A DNA stretch of 59,329 nt, from assembly GCA_945873105.1 (NCBI GenBank), contig CAMCBW010000035.1, positions 1-59,329 of the forward strand. Direction: 5' to 3'. The notes beneath the pieces were generated by a model that made no database searches, was not told the DNA's origin, and saw nothing but the letters and a program-made list of their open reading frames with translations. A program made the translations under genes and the position numbers. Each line of letters starts with the position of its first letter. The first letter of the stretch is position 1. This document shows, piece after piece, positions 1-8,930 of the stretch. The DNA comes from Tangfeifania diversioriginum. GTDB taxonomy: Bacteria > Bacteroidota > Bacteroidia > Bacteroidales > Prolixibacteraceae.

Positions 1-1098
1 AAACTGGCCGACGTGAACAACGATGGCCGTTTGGATATCGTAACCGGATGGGAAGAAGGTGGCTTTACCAAATTGTACCTTCAACCAGTTGTAAAATCGG
101 TCAAAGAAAAATGGCAGGCTGTCATCGTTGGGAAAACCCCGGATGTTGAAGATGCAGTTTTTGCAGATATGAACAATGACGGGAAGTTGGATGTGGTTAG
201 CTGTACTGAAAATTTGACCAAAAAAATATTCATTCACTGGAATCAGGGAAAGGATATTTCTGAACCGGGAAATTGGAAACAGGAGCTGTTGCCGGCTTCA
301 GACGGATTAATGAGGTGGATGTATGCTGAGCCACTCCAGGTAGATAGCAGGAATGGTATGGATTTGATTGCCGCTGGTAAAAATGATAATGCTGCACTTG
401 GGTGGTTTGAAGCTCCTGCGAATGCCATGCAATTGAGTGATTGGAAATGGCACCATATTTCACCTGTTGGTTGGGTCATGTCCATTCTTAAAAAAGACCT
501 GGACAGTGACGGTGATACAGACCTTGTTATTTCTGACCGGCGTGGCAAGCTTCAAGGGTGTCGCTGGCTGGAAAATCCCGGACTGGGAGAGGCACAAAAA
601 CAAGCCTGGAAAAACCATTTCATGGGTGCTCACAATCTGGAAGCCATGTTTATGTGCATGAATGATTTAAATGGCGATGGTCTGGAAGAGGCAATTGTGG
701 CCGAACGTACGACCAATACCCTGAAAATTTGTACCCGACTCGATAAACAAGGCACTCAATGGAAAGAACAAACGATACAGCTTCCGTTGTCAACAGGCAG
801 TGCCAAATCGGTGGCAGTGGGTGATGTCAACCTGGATGGCAACTACGATTACATTGTTAGTACCGAAACCGGAAATGAAATTAAAAACGGGTTGATATGG
901 CTCGACGGAAAAACCTTGGCTGGATCTAAAACACCTGAATGGCATAACATTTCTGAGCTGCACATTTCAAAATACGACAAAGTGGAGTTGATCGACCTGG
1001 ATAAGGATGGCGACTTGGATGTGTTGATTTGTGAAGAGAATTTTGGTGAAAACAGCAAGGGGCTGGGTGTCATATGGTACGAAAATCCTGTAAAGTAA
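1..1098 (+). CDS. FG-GAP/VCBS repeat protein, 5' end missing
   Basis: The frame is open from the first base, so the start codon and any signal peptide lie upstream; 365 residues remain. At least six D-x-[ND]-x-D-G-x-x-D loops are visible (DVNNDGRLD at the start, then DMNNDGKLD, DLDSDGDTD, DLNGDGLEE, DVNLDGNYD and DLDKDGDLD near the end). This is the hallmark of integrin-like calcium-binding beta-propeller blades (FG-GAP/VCBS). In Bacteroidota such proteins are secreted and often lie beside polysaccharide-degrading enzymes. No catalytic signature is seen, so binding or scaffolding is likely, but some seven-bladed propellers are lyases and an enzymatic role cannot be excluded. The next gene starts 6 bases after the stop, which suggests one transcript. 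Confidence 0.85.
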   Translation, partial: KLADVNNDGRLDIVTGWEEGGFTKLYLQPVVKSVKEKWQAVIVGKTPDVEDAVFADMNNDGKLDVVSCTENLTKKIFIHWNQGKDISEPGNWKQELLPASDGLMRWMYAEPLQVDSRNGMDLIAAGKNDNAALGWFEAPANAMQLSDWKWHHISPVGWVMSILKKDLDSDGDTDLVISDRRGKLQGCRWLENPGLGEAQKQAWKNHFMGAHNLEAMFMCMNDLNGDGLEEAIVAERTTNTLKICTRLDKQGTQWKEQTIQLPLSTGSAKSVAVGDVNLDGNYDYIVSTETGNEIKNGLIWLDGKTLAGSKTPEWHNISELHISKYDKVELIDLDKDGDLDVLICEENFGENSKGLGVIWYENPVK

Positions 1099-1104
1099 GT
1101 TAAA

Positions 1105-3639
1105 ATGTACATGAAATTTTTACTGCTAGTGAGTTTGCCAATGGTTTTGTTTGCCAGCGTCAAATCACAAAATAGCATTGCGCCTGACAAAGTTCCAACA
1201 AGCGCACCCTATCCGAAAATCAGGATTTGGACCTCTCCTGCCTCAGGGGAAGAGCCAAAATTCAATTCCCCCAGTTTCCAATGGCCCACCAGAAAAAAAG
1301 CCACCTACAGCATTAGAATCTCCTCTTCCAGAAATTTCAAAATCAATCTGATTGAAAAGCAGGGACTCCCGTATGCAATTTTCAACCCGCACAAAAAATT
1401 GGATCCGGGAACCTGGTACTGGCAATACAGGGTCAATACAGACCCATGGAATGAGCCCGATTCCCTTGTTATAAAAACCTCAACCAGAGTCTTTGACACC
1501 CCACCTATCCGGGCAATTCTGGCGAAAATCCCTGCCACGCATCCACGCGTTTTAATAGGCAAAGCAGAGGTAGATGAGCTCCGGAAAAGGACCGGTAACT
1601 ACAAAGAATCGGCCTTGTTGCTAAATGAGGCAGAGGACTATCTGAACCAGACTGTCCCCACGGAGACATCAGCCCTGCCAAACTTCAAGGGAAAAGATGA
1701 TTTCGAAAATGAAAAAATTGCCTCCATTGCGAGTAAATGGGCAGGATGGAAAATCCGGAATGTCCTCAATACCCTTTCACAGGCATACCTTTTGACCGGA
1801 GATAAAAAATATTTCAAGACGGCAAAAGTTTGGATGATGGAGGTGTCAAAATGGGATCCCAATGGCCCCTCCCATACCAACAATTTTGGGGATGCCGCTA
1901 TCATGGAGAGCCTCGCCCTTGGTGTGGACTCCTTTTGGGACCTGTTAACCGAAGCTGAAAGAAAGCAGATTGTGCAACATACTGCCATCCGCGCCAGCCA
2001 GTTTTACCACCTCTGGATCGGTCAGGTAGAGAGCCGTTCCTCCTCCATGCACGTATGGCAACACATTCTGCACAATTTACTTCGGACCTCCCTGGCGTTG
2101 AAAGGGGAGATTCAGGAGGCTGACCAGTGGCTGGAGTACATCTATGAACTTTGGATTGCCCAATCTCCCAAGATGGCAGAGGAGGATGGTGCCTGGTTCA
2201 ACGGAACCTCCTATTTTGGCATGAACATGCTCTCGCTGGTGGATGTTTCATCCATTTTCAAAGAACTGTCCGGAATCGACTTTATGGGCTCACCCTGGTT
2301 TAAAAACAATCCCCGGTGGCTGATTTACGCCTTTCCGCCCAAATCTGTATCGGATGGATTCTGCAACGACGGAGAAAGATACCCCTTCCCTCCAATCAAC
2401 TATGCCGGTTACTGCGATGCCATGGCCCGTTTGTTCGGCGACCCTTATGCCGGCTGGTATGCACAGGCTACCACGAAAAGCCTTCACAGCGATATAGCCG
2501 AGGATCAAGAGTTTCGCTGGTTCAGGATCCGGAAGGGATTGAACATGAAGCTTCCTCAACCGCTGAATGAGTCTTCCCTTCCCCAGGCTGCAGTTTTCCC
2601 CGACATTGGGGTAGCTTACATGCATACAACTGTGCAAAATGCCACGACCGACCTGATGCTCTCGGTGCGAAGCAGTCCCTTTGGACCCATGGCCCATGCA
2701 CATGCCGATCAGAACTGCTTCAATATCGCCTATGGGGGAAAGCGGCTTTTTTACAATACCGGTTACCGGCCGGCCATGGGTGACCCGCATTTCCTGGGTT
2801 GGTACAAACAAACGCAGGGCCACAATGGGATACTGATTGATGGCAAAGGCCAGCCTTTTTCTGATGAGTCATTTGGCTGGATTCCCAGATTTCTGGACGG
2901 CAAACAACTTTCCTATGCAGTGGGAGATGCATCGAGGGCCTATGCAGGCATCGAAGAAGGGACAATGACTGATCATGGAATGAAACATTTCAGACGCCAT
3001 TTTCTCCTGCTCCGACCTTCTACCATCGTAATCTACGATGAACTGGAAGCCAATCATGATGCGGAATGGAGCTGGCTGTTGCACAACGATTCAGGATTGC
3101 AGATTAATCCTGAAAACAATACCATCCTCGCCAAAAATGAAGTAACTTATGCCCGGTTATCGCTCTTCGCCTCTGCTCCGGTTGACTTTCGGATTACCGA
3201 TCAGTTTTCTGTTCCGGTGAACAACTGGACCAACAAGATCGATGAAGAGGGCGACACCCTCATTTTTAAAAACCAGTGGCATTTCAAGGGAGTGTCCAAA
3301 GAGCAAAGTGCAAAAATGCGCTACCTGGCCGTCATCCAGGTGAAGCCCGATGGTAGTTTTGAGCAGGTACTCCACCAACAGGATGGCAGTTTCAAGGTAG
3401 GAAACTGGAACCTCAAAGCCCAGCTGGATGCATCCAAAACGGCTAACCTACAAGTATGGAATACCGATCAAACTGCTTCGCTGGTTTCTGATGGAATGTT
3501 GAACAACAAAGGGAAAACCTACAAAGGAAAAGATTTCGGCAGTTCAAAATTACTTGAATGGAACGATGGGAAAGAACACTTTCAGGAAGTGACTGACGAA
3601 GTTCCAATGTCCATTAAAAAACAAATTATTAACAGATGA
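1105..3639 (+). CDS. heparinase II/III-family polysaccharide lyase-like protein with DUF4962-like N-terminus
   Basis: This 844-residue protein has a signal peptide (hydrophobic run at about residues 4-18). An N-terminal Ig-like/DUF4962-type part follows (about 30-145, including the W-x-W-x-Y-R type strand WYWQYRV). Then come an alpha/alpha-toroid part (about 145-480) and a C-terminal beta-sandwich (about 490-840). The toroid carries SSSMHVWQH, and the sandwich opens with H531-A-H533-A-D535-Q, the H-x-D-Q signature of heparinase II/III-type lyases. Such enzymes cleave uronic-acid-containing polysaccharides by beta-elimination in the periplasm. The two GH105-like hydrolases downstream would handle the unsaturated products. 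The start could also be the Met at 1111. The last four bases overlap the next gene (ATGA), implying translational coupling. The exact substrate is unknown. Confidence 0.8.
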   Translation: MYMKFLLLVSLPMVLFASVKSQNSIAPDKVPTSAPYPKIRIWTSPASGEEPKFNSPSFQWPTRKKATYSIRISSSRNFKINLIEKQGLPYAIFNPHKKLDPGTWYWQYRVNTDPWNEPDSLVIKTSTRVFDTPPIRAILAKIPATHPRVLIGKAEVDELRKRTGNYKESALLLNEAEDYLNQTVPTETSALPNFKGKDDFENEKIASIASKWAGWKIRNVLNTLSQAYLLTGDKKYFKTAKVWMMEVSKWDPNGPSHTNNFGDAAIMESLALGVDSFWDLLTEAERKQIVQHTAIRASQFYHLWIGQVESRSSSMHVWQHILHNLLRTSLALKGEIQEADQWLEYIYELWIAQSPKMAEEDGAWFNGTSYFGMNMLSLVDVSSIFKELSGIDFMGSPWFKNNPRWLIYAFPPKSVSDGFCNDGERYPFPPINYAGYCDAMARLFGDPYAGWYAQATTKSLHSDIAEDQEFRWFRIRKGLNMKLPQPLNESSLPQAAVFPDIGVAYMHTTVQNATTDLMLSVRSSPFGPMAHAHADQNCFNIAYGGKRLFYNTGYRPAMGDPHFLGWYKQTQGHNGILIDGKGQPFSDESFGWIPRFLDGKQLSYAVGDASRAYAGIEEGTMTDHGMKHFRRHFLLLRPSTIVIYDELEANHDAEWSWLLHNDSGLQINPENNTILAKNEVTYARLSLFASAPVDFRITDQFSVPVNNWTNKIDEEGDTLIFKNQWHFKGVSKEQSAKMRYLAVIQVKPDGSFEQVLHQQDGSFKVGNWNLKAQLDASKTANLQVWNTDQTASLVSDGMLNNKGKTYKGKDFGSSKLLEWNDGKEHFQEVTDEVPMSIKKQIINR

Positions 3640-5582
3640 ATCAACTTATTATCCGGATTATTCTGGTCGCAAGTCTGTCCTTTCCCTGTTTGCTGTCGGG
3701 ACAGCCTATTTCCAAAAATTTCACAGATCCGCCAAGGGAATTTTCAGTCATGCCGTTTTGGTTCTGGAACGACACCCTGAAAGCAGATGAAATTGTCCGG
3801 CAAATTAAGGATTTCGATGAGCATGGGGTGTATGGCTTCGTGATTCATCCCCGGATGGGGCTTCCAGCGGGCATGAAATTCCTCTCCCCCGAAATGCTAC
3901 GTTTGATGAAAGTAGCCATCGAAGAGGCAGAACGCCGGAAAATGAAGGTGATCCTGTACGATGAGGGATCTTACCCGTCGGGATCATGTGAAGGACAGGT
4001 GGTGGCGCGAAATCCAGCCCACGCAGCACGTGGGCTGACCAAAATTGATTTGAATCCCGGAGAAGATCCCAAACTGGAAAAGGGCTGGAATTTGGTCTCC
4101 ATTGGTAAACGAACCGATGGACAGCGTTTCGCGGTGGTAGAGACTCCTTCTGAAGGGCATATCAGAGGTTTGCATTGGACGGATGAGGAGAAGGGAAAAG
4201 AAGATTTGCCACCGGCTGGTGACATCCTAAACCCCGAAGCCGTGACAAGTTTTATTGAACTGGTTTACGACCGTTTTGCAGCCAATTTTGGTACCCATTT
4301 TGGCAAGACAGTCATTGCAGTTTTTACAGACGAACCCAATCCCCTGGGGCGCGGCAACAAGAGAGGGATGGTGCCCGGTAATGCCAAACTCCTCCCCCAG
4401 ATCAACAAAATTCTGGGCTATGATTTCACTCCTTATTTTGCAGATTTATGGTTCGAAGATGGTAAGGATTGGGCAAAACACAGGGCCGATTACCACCGGG
4501 CCATCGCCATTAGTCTGGAGGAGAATTACTACGGCAGACTAAGCAAATGGTGTGAAGAGAAAGGAATTGCCCTGACCGGACATCCTGCGGGCTCCATGGA
4601 TCTGGGGGCACAAAAATATTTTCAAATACCTGGTCAGGATCTTGTCTGGCGCTATGTCGAACCTGGCGAAAAAGCGCTGAACGGCGAACACTCTACCATG
4701 GCTAAAAACGCATCCAGTGCCATGGTTCACCTGAATCGCCGCCGAAACTCCAACGAACTCTATGGCGCCTATGGCCACAACCTCACCTACGATGAAATGG
4801 TGTGGCTGGCCAACTGGTGCTTTGTTCGAGGCCAAAATCTGCTCTATCCCCATGCTTTTTACTACTCCATCCGGGGAGCCCGTTTCAACGAACGTCCACC
4901 GGATGTTGGTCCCCATGCAAAATGGTGGGATGCTTACAAACCATTTGCCGATGGCTGTCGCCGACTCAGCTGGTTGAATTCCGATTCCCGCCAGGTCTGC
5001 AATATTGCAATACTTGGCGATGCCAACTGGCTGCCCGATCAATCGGCAAAAGTTTGCTTTCAGAACCAACATGATTTTAATTATTTGGATATGAGTCATC
5101 TGGTACATGATGCGGTAACTGATGCAGCTGGTTTGCACCTTTCCGGAATGAATTACAGTGCGGTAATTCTGGACGGGTTGAAAAATATACCGGCAAATGC
5201 AATGCCCGCGCTTCACCAGCTGGAAGAAAGCGGACGGCTCATTGTATATACTGACACTCCGTTAGCCTCAGCTTTTCCGAAAGCAACCATGGCAAAAAAT
5301 CCAATAGCATTGCTGACAGCTCTTGAAAAACTGGTAGAACCCGATCTAGGGTTGAATCCACGTTCAGAAAATATTCGCTACCGGCATGTGATCAAGGAGG
5401 GGATTCACTACTACATGCTTTTCAACGAGGAGGCTACTTCAGTTACCACGAAAGTGCAGGTTCCACTGAAGGGCCGGCAATATTGGCTGGATGCTACCAC
5501 TGCAACAGCAAAAAAAGTAGCAAAAGATGAACCGGTTGAATTTCAACCACACGAACTGAAAATTTTGATGGTGGTGGAGTAG
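3636..5582 (+). CDS. GH106-like TIM-barrel glycoside hydrolase family protein
   Basis: This 648-residue secreted protein has a signal peptide at about residues 1-22. It shows PFWFWND (about 40-46), a G-V-Y-G-F-V-I-H-P-R strand, YDEGSYPSG (about 108-116) and FTDEP (about 230-234). The FWFWN and YDE..PSG motifs resemble the GH106/alpha-L-rhamnosidase-like clan of TIM-barrel enzymes. The C-terminal third contains a Rossmann-like segment (YSAVILDGL, then a strand ending IVYTDT) as in proteins with a glutamine-amidotransferase-like domain after the barrel. At 648 residues it is clearly shorter than typical GH106 enzymes of about 1000, with no room for the C-terminal beta domains. The Glu in FTDEP is a plausible catalytic residue, inferred by analogy only. 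It overlaps the lyase gene by four bases. The family is moderately sure; the substrate is unknown. Confidence 0.6.
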   Translation: MNQLIIRIILVASLSFPCLLSGQPISKNFTDPPREFSVMPFWFWNDTLKADEIVRQIKDFDEHGVYGFVIHPRMGLPAGMKFLSPEMLRLMKVAIEEAERRKMKVILYDEGSYPSGSCEGQVVARNPAHAARGLTKIDLNPGEDPKLEKGWNLVSIGKRTDGQRFAVVETPSEGHIRGLHWTDEEKGKEDLPPAGDILNPEAVTSFIELVYDRFAANFGTHFGKTVIAVFTDEPNPLGRGNKRGMVPGNAKLLPQINKILGYDFTPYFADLWFEDGKDWAKHRADYHRAIAISLEENYYGRLSKWCEEKGIALTGHPAGSMDLGAQKYFQIPGQDLVWRYVEPGEKALNGEHSTMAKNASSAMVHLNRRRNSNELYGAYGHNLTYDEMVWLANWCFVRGQNLLYPHAFYYSIRGARFNERPPDVGPHAKWWDAYKPFADGCRRLSWLNSDSRQVCNIAILGDANWLPDQSAKVCFQNQHDFNYLDMSHLVHDAVTDAAGLHLSGMNYSAVILDGLKNIPANAMPALHQLEESGRLIVYTDTPLASAFPKATMAKNPIALLTALEKLVEPDLGLNPRSENIRYRHVIKEGIHYYMLFNEEATSVTTKVQVPLKGRQYWLDATTATAKKVAKDEPVEFQPHELKILMVVE

Positions 5583-5628
5583 CCAAATAGGAGGTAAAAG
5601 AAGCCAAAAACGATAAATAGTACTGCCG

Positions 5629-7203
5629 ATGATCACTAAAATCAGTTTTACACTAATTGGAGCCATTGCTGCCCAGGTGCTTGGAGGAACTTTATATTGC
5701 AAAGGAATAGCGACTGAAAAAGGGAAAAAACCAAACATCTTGTTTGCCATTGCCGACGACCAGTCTTTCCCGTTTGCTTCGGCTTACGGAACAAAAGGAG
5801 TTCGTACCCCCGCCTTCGATCAGGTGGCCGAAAAAGGGGTATTATTTACCAATGCCTTTGTGGCAGCCCCTCAGTGCAGCCCCTCCCGGGCAGCCATTCT
5901 GACCGGCAAGAACATCTGGCAGTTGGAAGAAGCCGGAACACACAGCAGCTATTTCCCCAAAAAGCTGGTCACCTTTACCGATTTACTCGAACAGGCTGGT
6001 TACCAAATTGGATTTACCGGTAAACCTTGGGGGCCTGGTAACTGGCAGGATGCTGGCCGCACAAGAAATCCCGTCGGACCTGAATACAATACCAAAAGAT
6101 TCAATACCGTCCCTGCTTCCGGAATCAACAAAACTGACTATTTCGAAAATTTCAAGGAGTTCCTGAGCCAAAAGAGCGGTGAAAAACCATTCTTCTTCTG
6201 GTACGGCGGACATGAGCCCCACCGGGATTATGAAGAGGGATCAGGATTGAAAGCCGGGAAAAGTATCTCAAGCGCTAAGGTTCCTTCCTTTTTGCCGGAG
6301 GTCGATCTGGTGAGAAGTGACATCCTCGACTATTACCTTGAAATAGAGTGGTTCGATTCGCAACTTTACAAAATGATGGAATACCTCCGGGAAAAGGGGG
6401 AACTGGAAAACACTATCGTGGTAGTGACGGCAGACAATGGCATGGCTTTCCCGTCGGCCAAGGCAAATCTGCATGAATTCGGAACGCATGTGCCACTGGC
6501 CATCTCATGGCCCAACAAAATGGCAAAAGGCAAGGTAACTGATCAATTGGTTGGCCTGATCGACCTGGCGCCAACCATCCTGGACATTGTGAAGATCAAG
6601 GACAAACCGGAAATGACGGGAAAAAACATCTCTAACCTCCTGTTCCAGAACCAATTTAAAAGCGTTGATTCAACTTCGGAATATATTCTTACCGGCCGGG
6701 AAAGGCACTCCCATGCCAGGCCCGACAACTTGGGCTATCCGGCCCGTGCCATCCGAACCCGCGAATTTCTCTACATCATGAACCTGAAACCCGACAGATG
6801 GCCGGCAGGCGATCCGGTCAAGGCGGGATTAAAATCAGCAAATGAGGAAAAATCATTGTGGCCTGGTTACCATGATATTGACAACTCTCCAACCAAGCTG
6901 ATGTTGATTGAAAAAAGTGAGCAATATCCTGCTTCGTTCAAACAGGGATATGAAAAAAGACCCGCCGAGGAGCTGTACAATATTTTAAAAGATCCGGGTT
7001 GTACCCTGAATATAGCCGGTGATCCTGACTACCATTCCGTGAAGGAAAAAATGAAACAAAAGCTTGAAAATGAGCTAAAAGCACAAGGCGATCCAAGAAT
7101 GACAGGAAAAGGAGAAGTCTTTGATTCCTATCCCCGCTTCGGGGCCATGCGCGAATTCCCGGGTTTTAAGGAAAAAGGAAAATATAATCCCAAATATCAG
7201 TAA
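5629..7203 (+). CDS. sulfatase (S1 family, Cys-type), N-sulfoglucosamine sulfohydrolase-like
   Basis: This 524-residue alkaline-phosphatase-superfamily sulfatase has the S1 signature C83-S-P-S-R87 followed by AAILTGK. Cys83 is the residue converted to formylglycine. KPNILFAIADDQ carries the metal-binding Asp pair, FTGKPWG is the usual G-K-x-x motif, and TADNGM is the second metal site. The beginning of the mature protein and the ADDQSF.FASAYG pattern resemble heparan N-sulfatase-like sulfatases, but that is an impression from motifs only. An export signal is likely in residues 1-24. An AGGAGG-like stretch lies about 35 bases upstream of the ATG. The neighbouring lyase and the second sulfatase 2 bases downstream point to a sulfated substrate. 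Confidence 0.9.
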   Translation: MITKISFTLIGAIAAQVLGGTLYCKGIATEKGKKPNILFAIADDQSFPFASAYGTKGVRTPAFDQVAEKGVLFTNAFVAAPQCSPSRAAILTGKNIWQLEEAGTHSSYFPKKLVTFTDLLEQAGYQIGFTGKPWGPGNWQDAGRTRNPVGPEYNTKRFNTVPASGINKTDYFENFKEFLSQKSGEKPFFFWYGGHEPHRDYEEGSGLKAGKSISSAKVPSFLPEVDLVRSDILDYYLEIEWFDSQLYKMMEYLREKGELENTIVVVTADNGMAFPSAKANLHEFGTHVPLAISWPNKMAKGKVTDQLVGLIDLAPTILDIVKIKDKPEMTGKNISNLLFQNQFKSVDSTSEYILTGRERHSHARPDNLGYPARAIRTREFLYIMNLKPDRWPAGDPVKAGLKSANEEKSLWPGYHDIDNSPTKLMLIEKSEQYPASFKQGYEKRPAEELYNILKDPGCTLNIAGDPDYHSVKEKMKQKLENELKAQGDPRMTGKGEVFDSYPRFGAMREFPGFKEKGKYNPKYQ

Positions 7204-7205
7204 AA

Positions 7206-8654
7206 ATGAACAGATTGAACCTTTTCACTACCAGGTATCATGCAATAATGGCTCTACTGCTATTTGTGCTTTTCCCAGCTTTCCAGGTTTTCCCGGCAGC
7301 ACCTGTAAAAAAACCAAATTTCATTCTGATCCTTTGTGACGACCTGGGATATACCAGTAGTTCACAATTGATGAACAGCCAGTTACCCAATTCCAGGAGC
7401 GACTATTACGAAACACCAAGCCTGGAGAGGCTGGCTTCAAAAGGGATGCGCTTCTCCAACGGATATGCCCCCTGTGCCCTATGCTGTCCCACCCGCAGGA
7501 GCCTTCAGTTTGGTCAAACCCCTGCCCGCCAGGGTGACCTGCTTTTCAAGGAGAATTACCATCCTGATTTTAAAAAAGTAACCGCCATTCCCCAAATGCT
7601 GAAATCAATCTCGCCAGACTACAGAGCGGCACATTATGGCAAATGGGATTTGCGGTCCGATATTTTTCCCGAGGATATCGGCTACGATGAAAGCGATGGC
7701 AATACGGGAAACCTCAATGGGGACATGAATTCCAGCAAAGAGACCAAATGGACCGACCTGTTTCTGAACAATGATCCGAAACGGATGGAAACCATCACCC
7801 TACGGGCACTGAATTTTATGACCCGTCAGTCGAAAAGCGGTCATCCGTTTTATTTGCAGGTGTCGCATTATGCCACCCATGTCGATTTCCAAACCAGAGA
7901 GGAGACCTACCAGAAATACCTTCAGAAAAAGAAAGGTGCCATACACAACAATCCAGGCTTTGCTGGTATGCTTGACAACCTCGATGGTGCCATAGGTAAC
8001 CTGCTCGACAAGATAGAAGAACTCGGGATTGCCGATCATACCTACCTCATCCTGATGACCGACAATGGAGGCGTTGAAGCCATTCCTCCTGTGAAAAACA
8101 AATTTGATCATCCCTCCACCTTCAAAATACCCAGCAACAACTTTCCGTTGAGAGGGGGGAAATGGACCTTGTACGAAGGCGGCATCCGGGTGCCCTTCAT
8201 GGTAATGGGACCTGGTATTAAACCCGGAAGTCAGTGTGATATTCCGGTGACGGGATGGGATATTTTACCAACCCTGGCCGATCTGGCCGGAAATGCAAAA
8301 CCTTTGCCCGCCAATCTCGATGGCACCAGCTTCCGGCCTTTGCTGGAAAATGGCAAGGAGGGTAATTTCCGCCGGATGGAGGAGGCGTTGGTTTTTCACT
8401 ACTTTGGAAATCCACATTCTGCTATCCGCACCGGCGACTGGAAGCTGATCAAATTCTGGAATTTGAAGAAGATTGAACTCTACAATTTATCGGAGGATCC
8501 GGGGGAACTGACTGATCTGGCACAATCAAATCCCGGTAAGGCAAAAGAGCTGGAAACGAAGCTGATGGCCTACCTCGAAAAGGTACATGCCGAAATCCTC
8601 TATCCGCCAAAAAATATAATAAGAGTGAAAAAGAACAAAAATACGAACGACTAA
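7206..8654 (+). CDS. sulfatase (S1 family, Cys-type), arylsulfatase A-like
   Basis: This 482-residue secreted sulfatase starts 2 bases after the preceding stop. The formylglycine motif is C93-C-P-T-R97, with two adjacent cysteines; only Cys93 has the C-x-P-x-R spacing. PNFILILCDDLGY gives the N-terminal metal Asp pair, YGKWDLR replaces the common GKWHLG, and MTDNGG gives the second metal site. GGKWTLYEGGIRVPF is the conserved late block of arylsulfatases. A signal peptide spans about residues 11-31. The 2-base gap and shared direction argue for co-expression with the first sulfatase, perhaps for differently placed sulfates on one polymer. The subfamily is not assigned. Confidence 0.9.
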   Translation: MNRLNLFTTRYHAIMALLLFVLFPAFQVFPAAPVKKPNFILILCDDLGYTSSSQLMNSQLPNSRSDYYETPSLERLASKGMRFSNGYAPCALCCPTRRSLQFGQTPARQGDLLFKENYHPDFKKVTAIPQMLKSISPDYRAAHYGKWDLRSDIFPEDIGYDESDGNTGNLNGDMNSSKETKWTDLFLNNDPKRMETITLRALNFMTRQSKSGHPFYLQVSHYATHVDFQTREETYQKYLQKKKGAIHNNPGFAGMLDNLDGAIGNLLDKIEELGIADHTYLILMTDNGGVEAIPPVKNKFDHPSTFKIPSNNFPLRGGKWTLYEGGIRVPFMVMGPGIKPGSQCDIPVTGWDILPTLADLAGNAKPLPANLDGTSFRPLLENGKEGNFRRMEEALVFHYFGNPHSAIRTGDWKLIKFWNLKKIELYNLSEDPGELTDLAQSNPGKAKELETKLMAYLEKVHAEILYPPKNIIRVKKNKNTND

Positions 8655-8664
8655 ACATTGAGAA

Positions 8665-8911
8665 GCTGTTTAAAATGTTACACAGAGGATTTATAATTCC
8701 ACAATGAAATTAAAAATAGCTTTGAAATTGGCGCTTGCCGCAAAAATAATAGAGGAAAAAACGAGTAACACAGAGAGAAAATCGCTAGCGATTTTCCAAC
8801 TCTGTGTTACTCGGGGATTTCTCTCATAAAATTACCCAATTGCAGAAATTGTCATAAACCTATTATTTTAGATTAATAGACTTTTATACTCTGTGTAATA
8901 ATTTAAACAGC
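8665..8911. repeat. MITE-like element with 23-bp terminal inverted repeats filling the gap before GH28
   Basis: The left end (8665-8687) and right end (8889-8911) are inverted repeats matching at 21 of 23 positions, read by eye. They share a TTACACAGAG / CTCTGTGTAA core. No coding sequence is seen inside the 247 bp. The core motif is the same as at the ends of the larger elements near 53.4 and 54.7 kb. The element lies entirely between a sulfatase gene and a GH28 gene, ending 19 bases before the GH28 start codon. Confidence 0.75.
8763..8812. terminator. nested perfect hairpin inside the MITE-like element (possible terminator or RNA structure)
   Basis: The arms 8763-8774 (GAGTAACACAGA) and 8801-8812 (TCTGTGTTACTC) are exact reverse complements. 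Between them lies an 18-base perfect palindrome at 8778-8795 (AAAATCGCT joined to its complement). No U-run follows directly, so intrinsic termination is uncertain. Separation of the sulfatase transcript from the GH28 transcript is a plausible effect. Confidence 0.5.
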
Positions 8912-8930
8912 CACTGAAAACCAAAACAAT

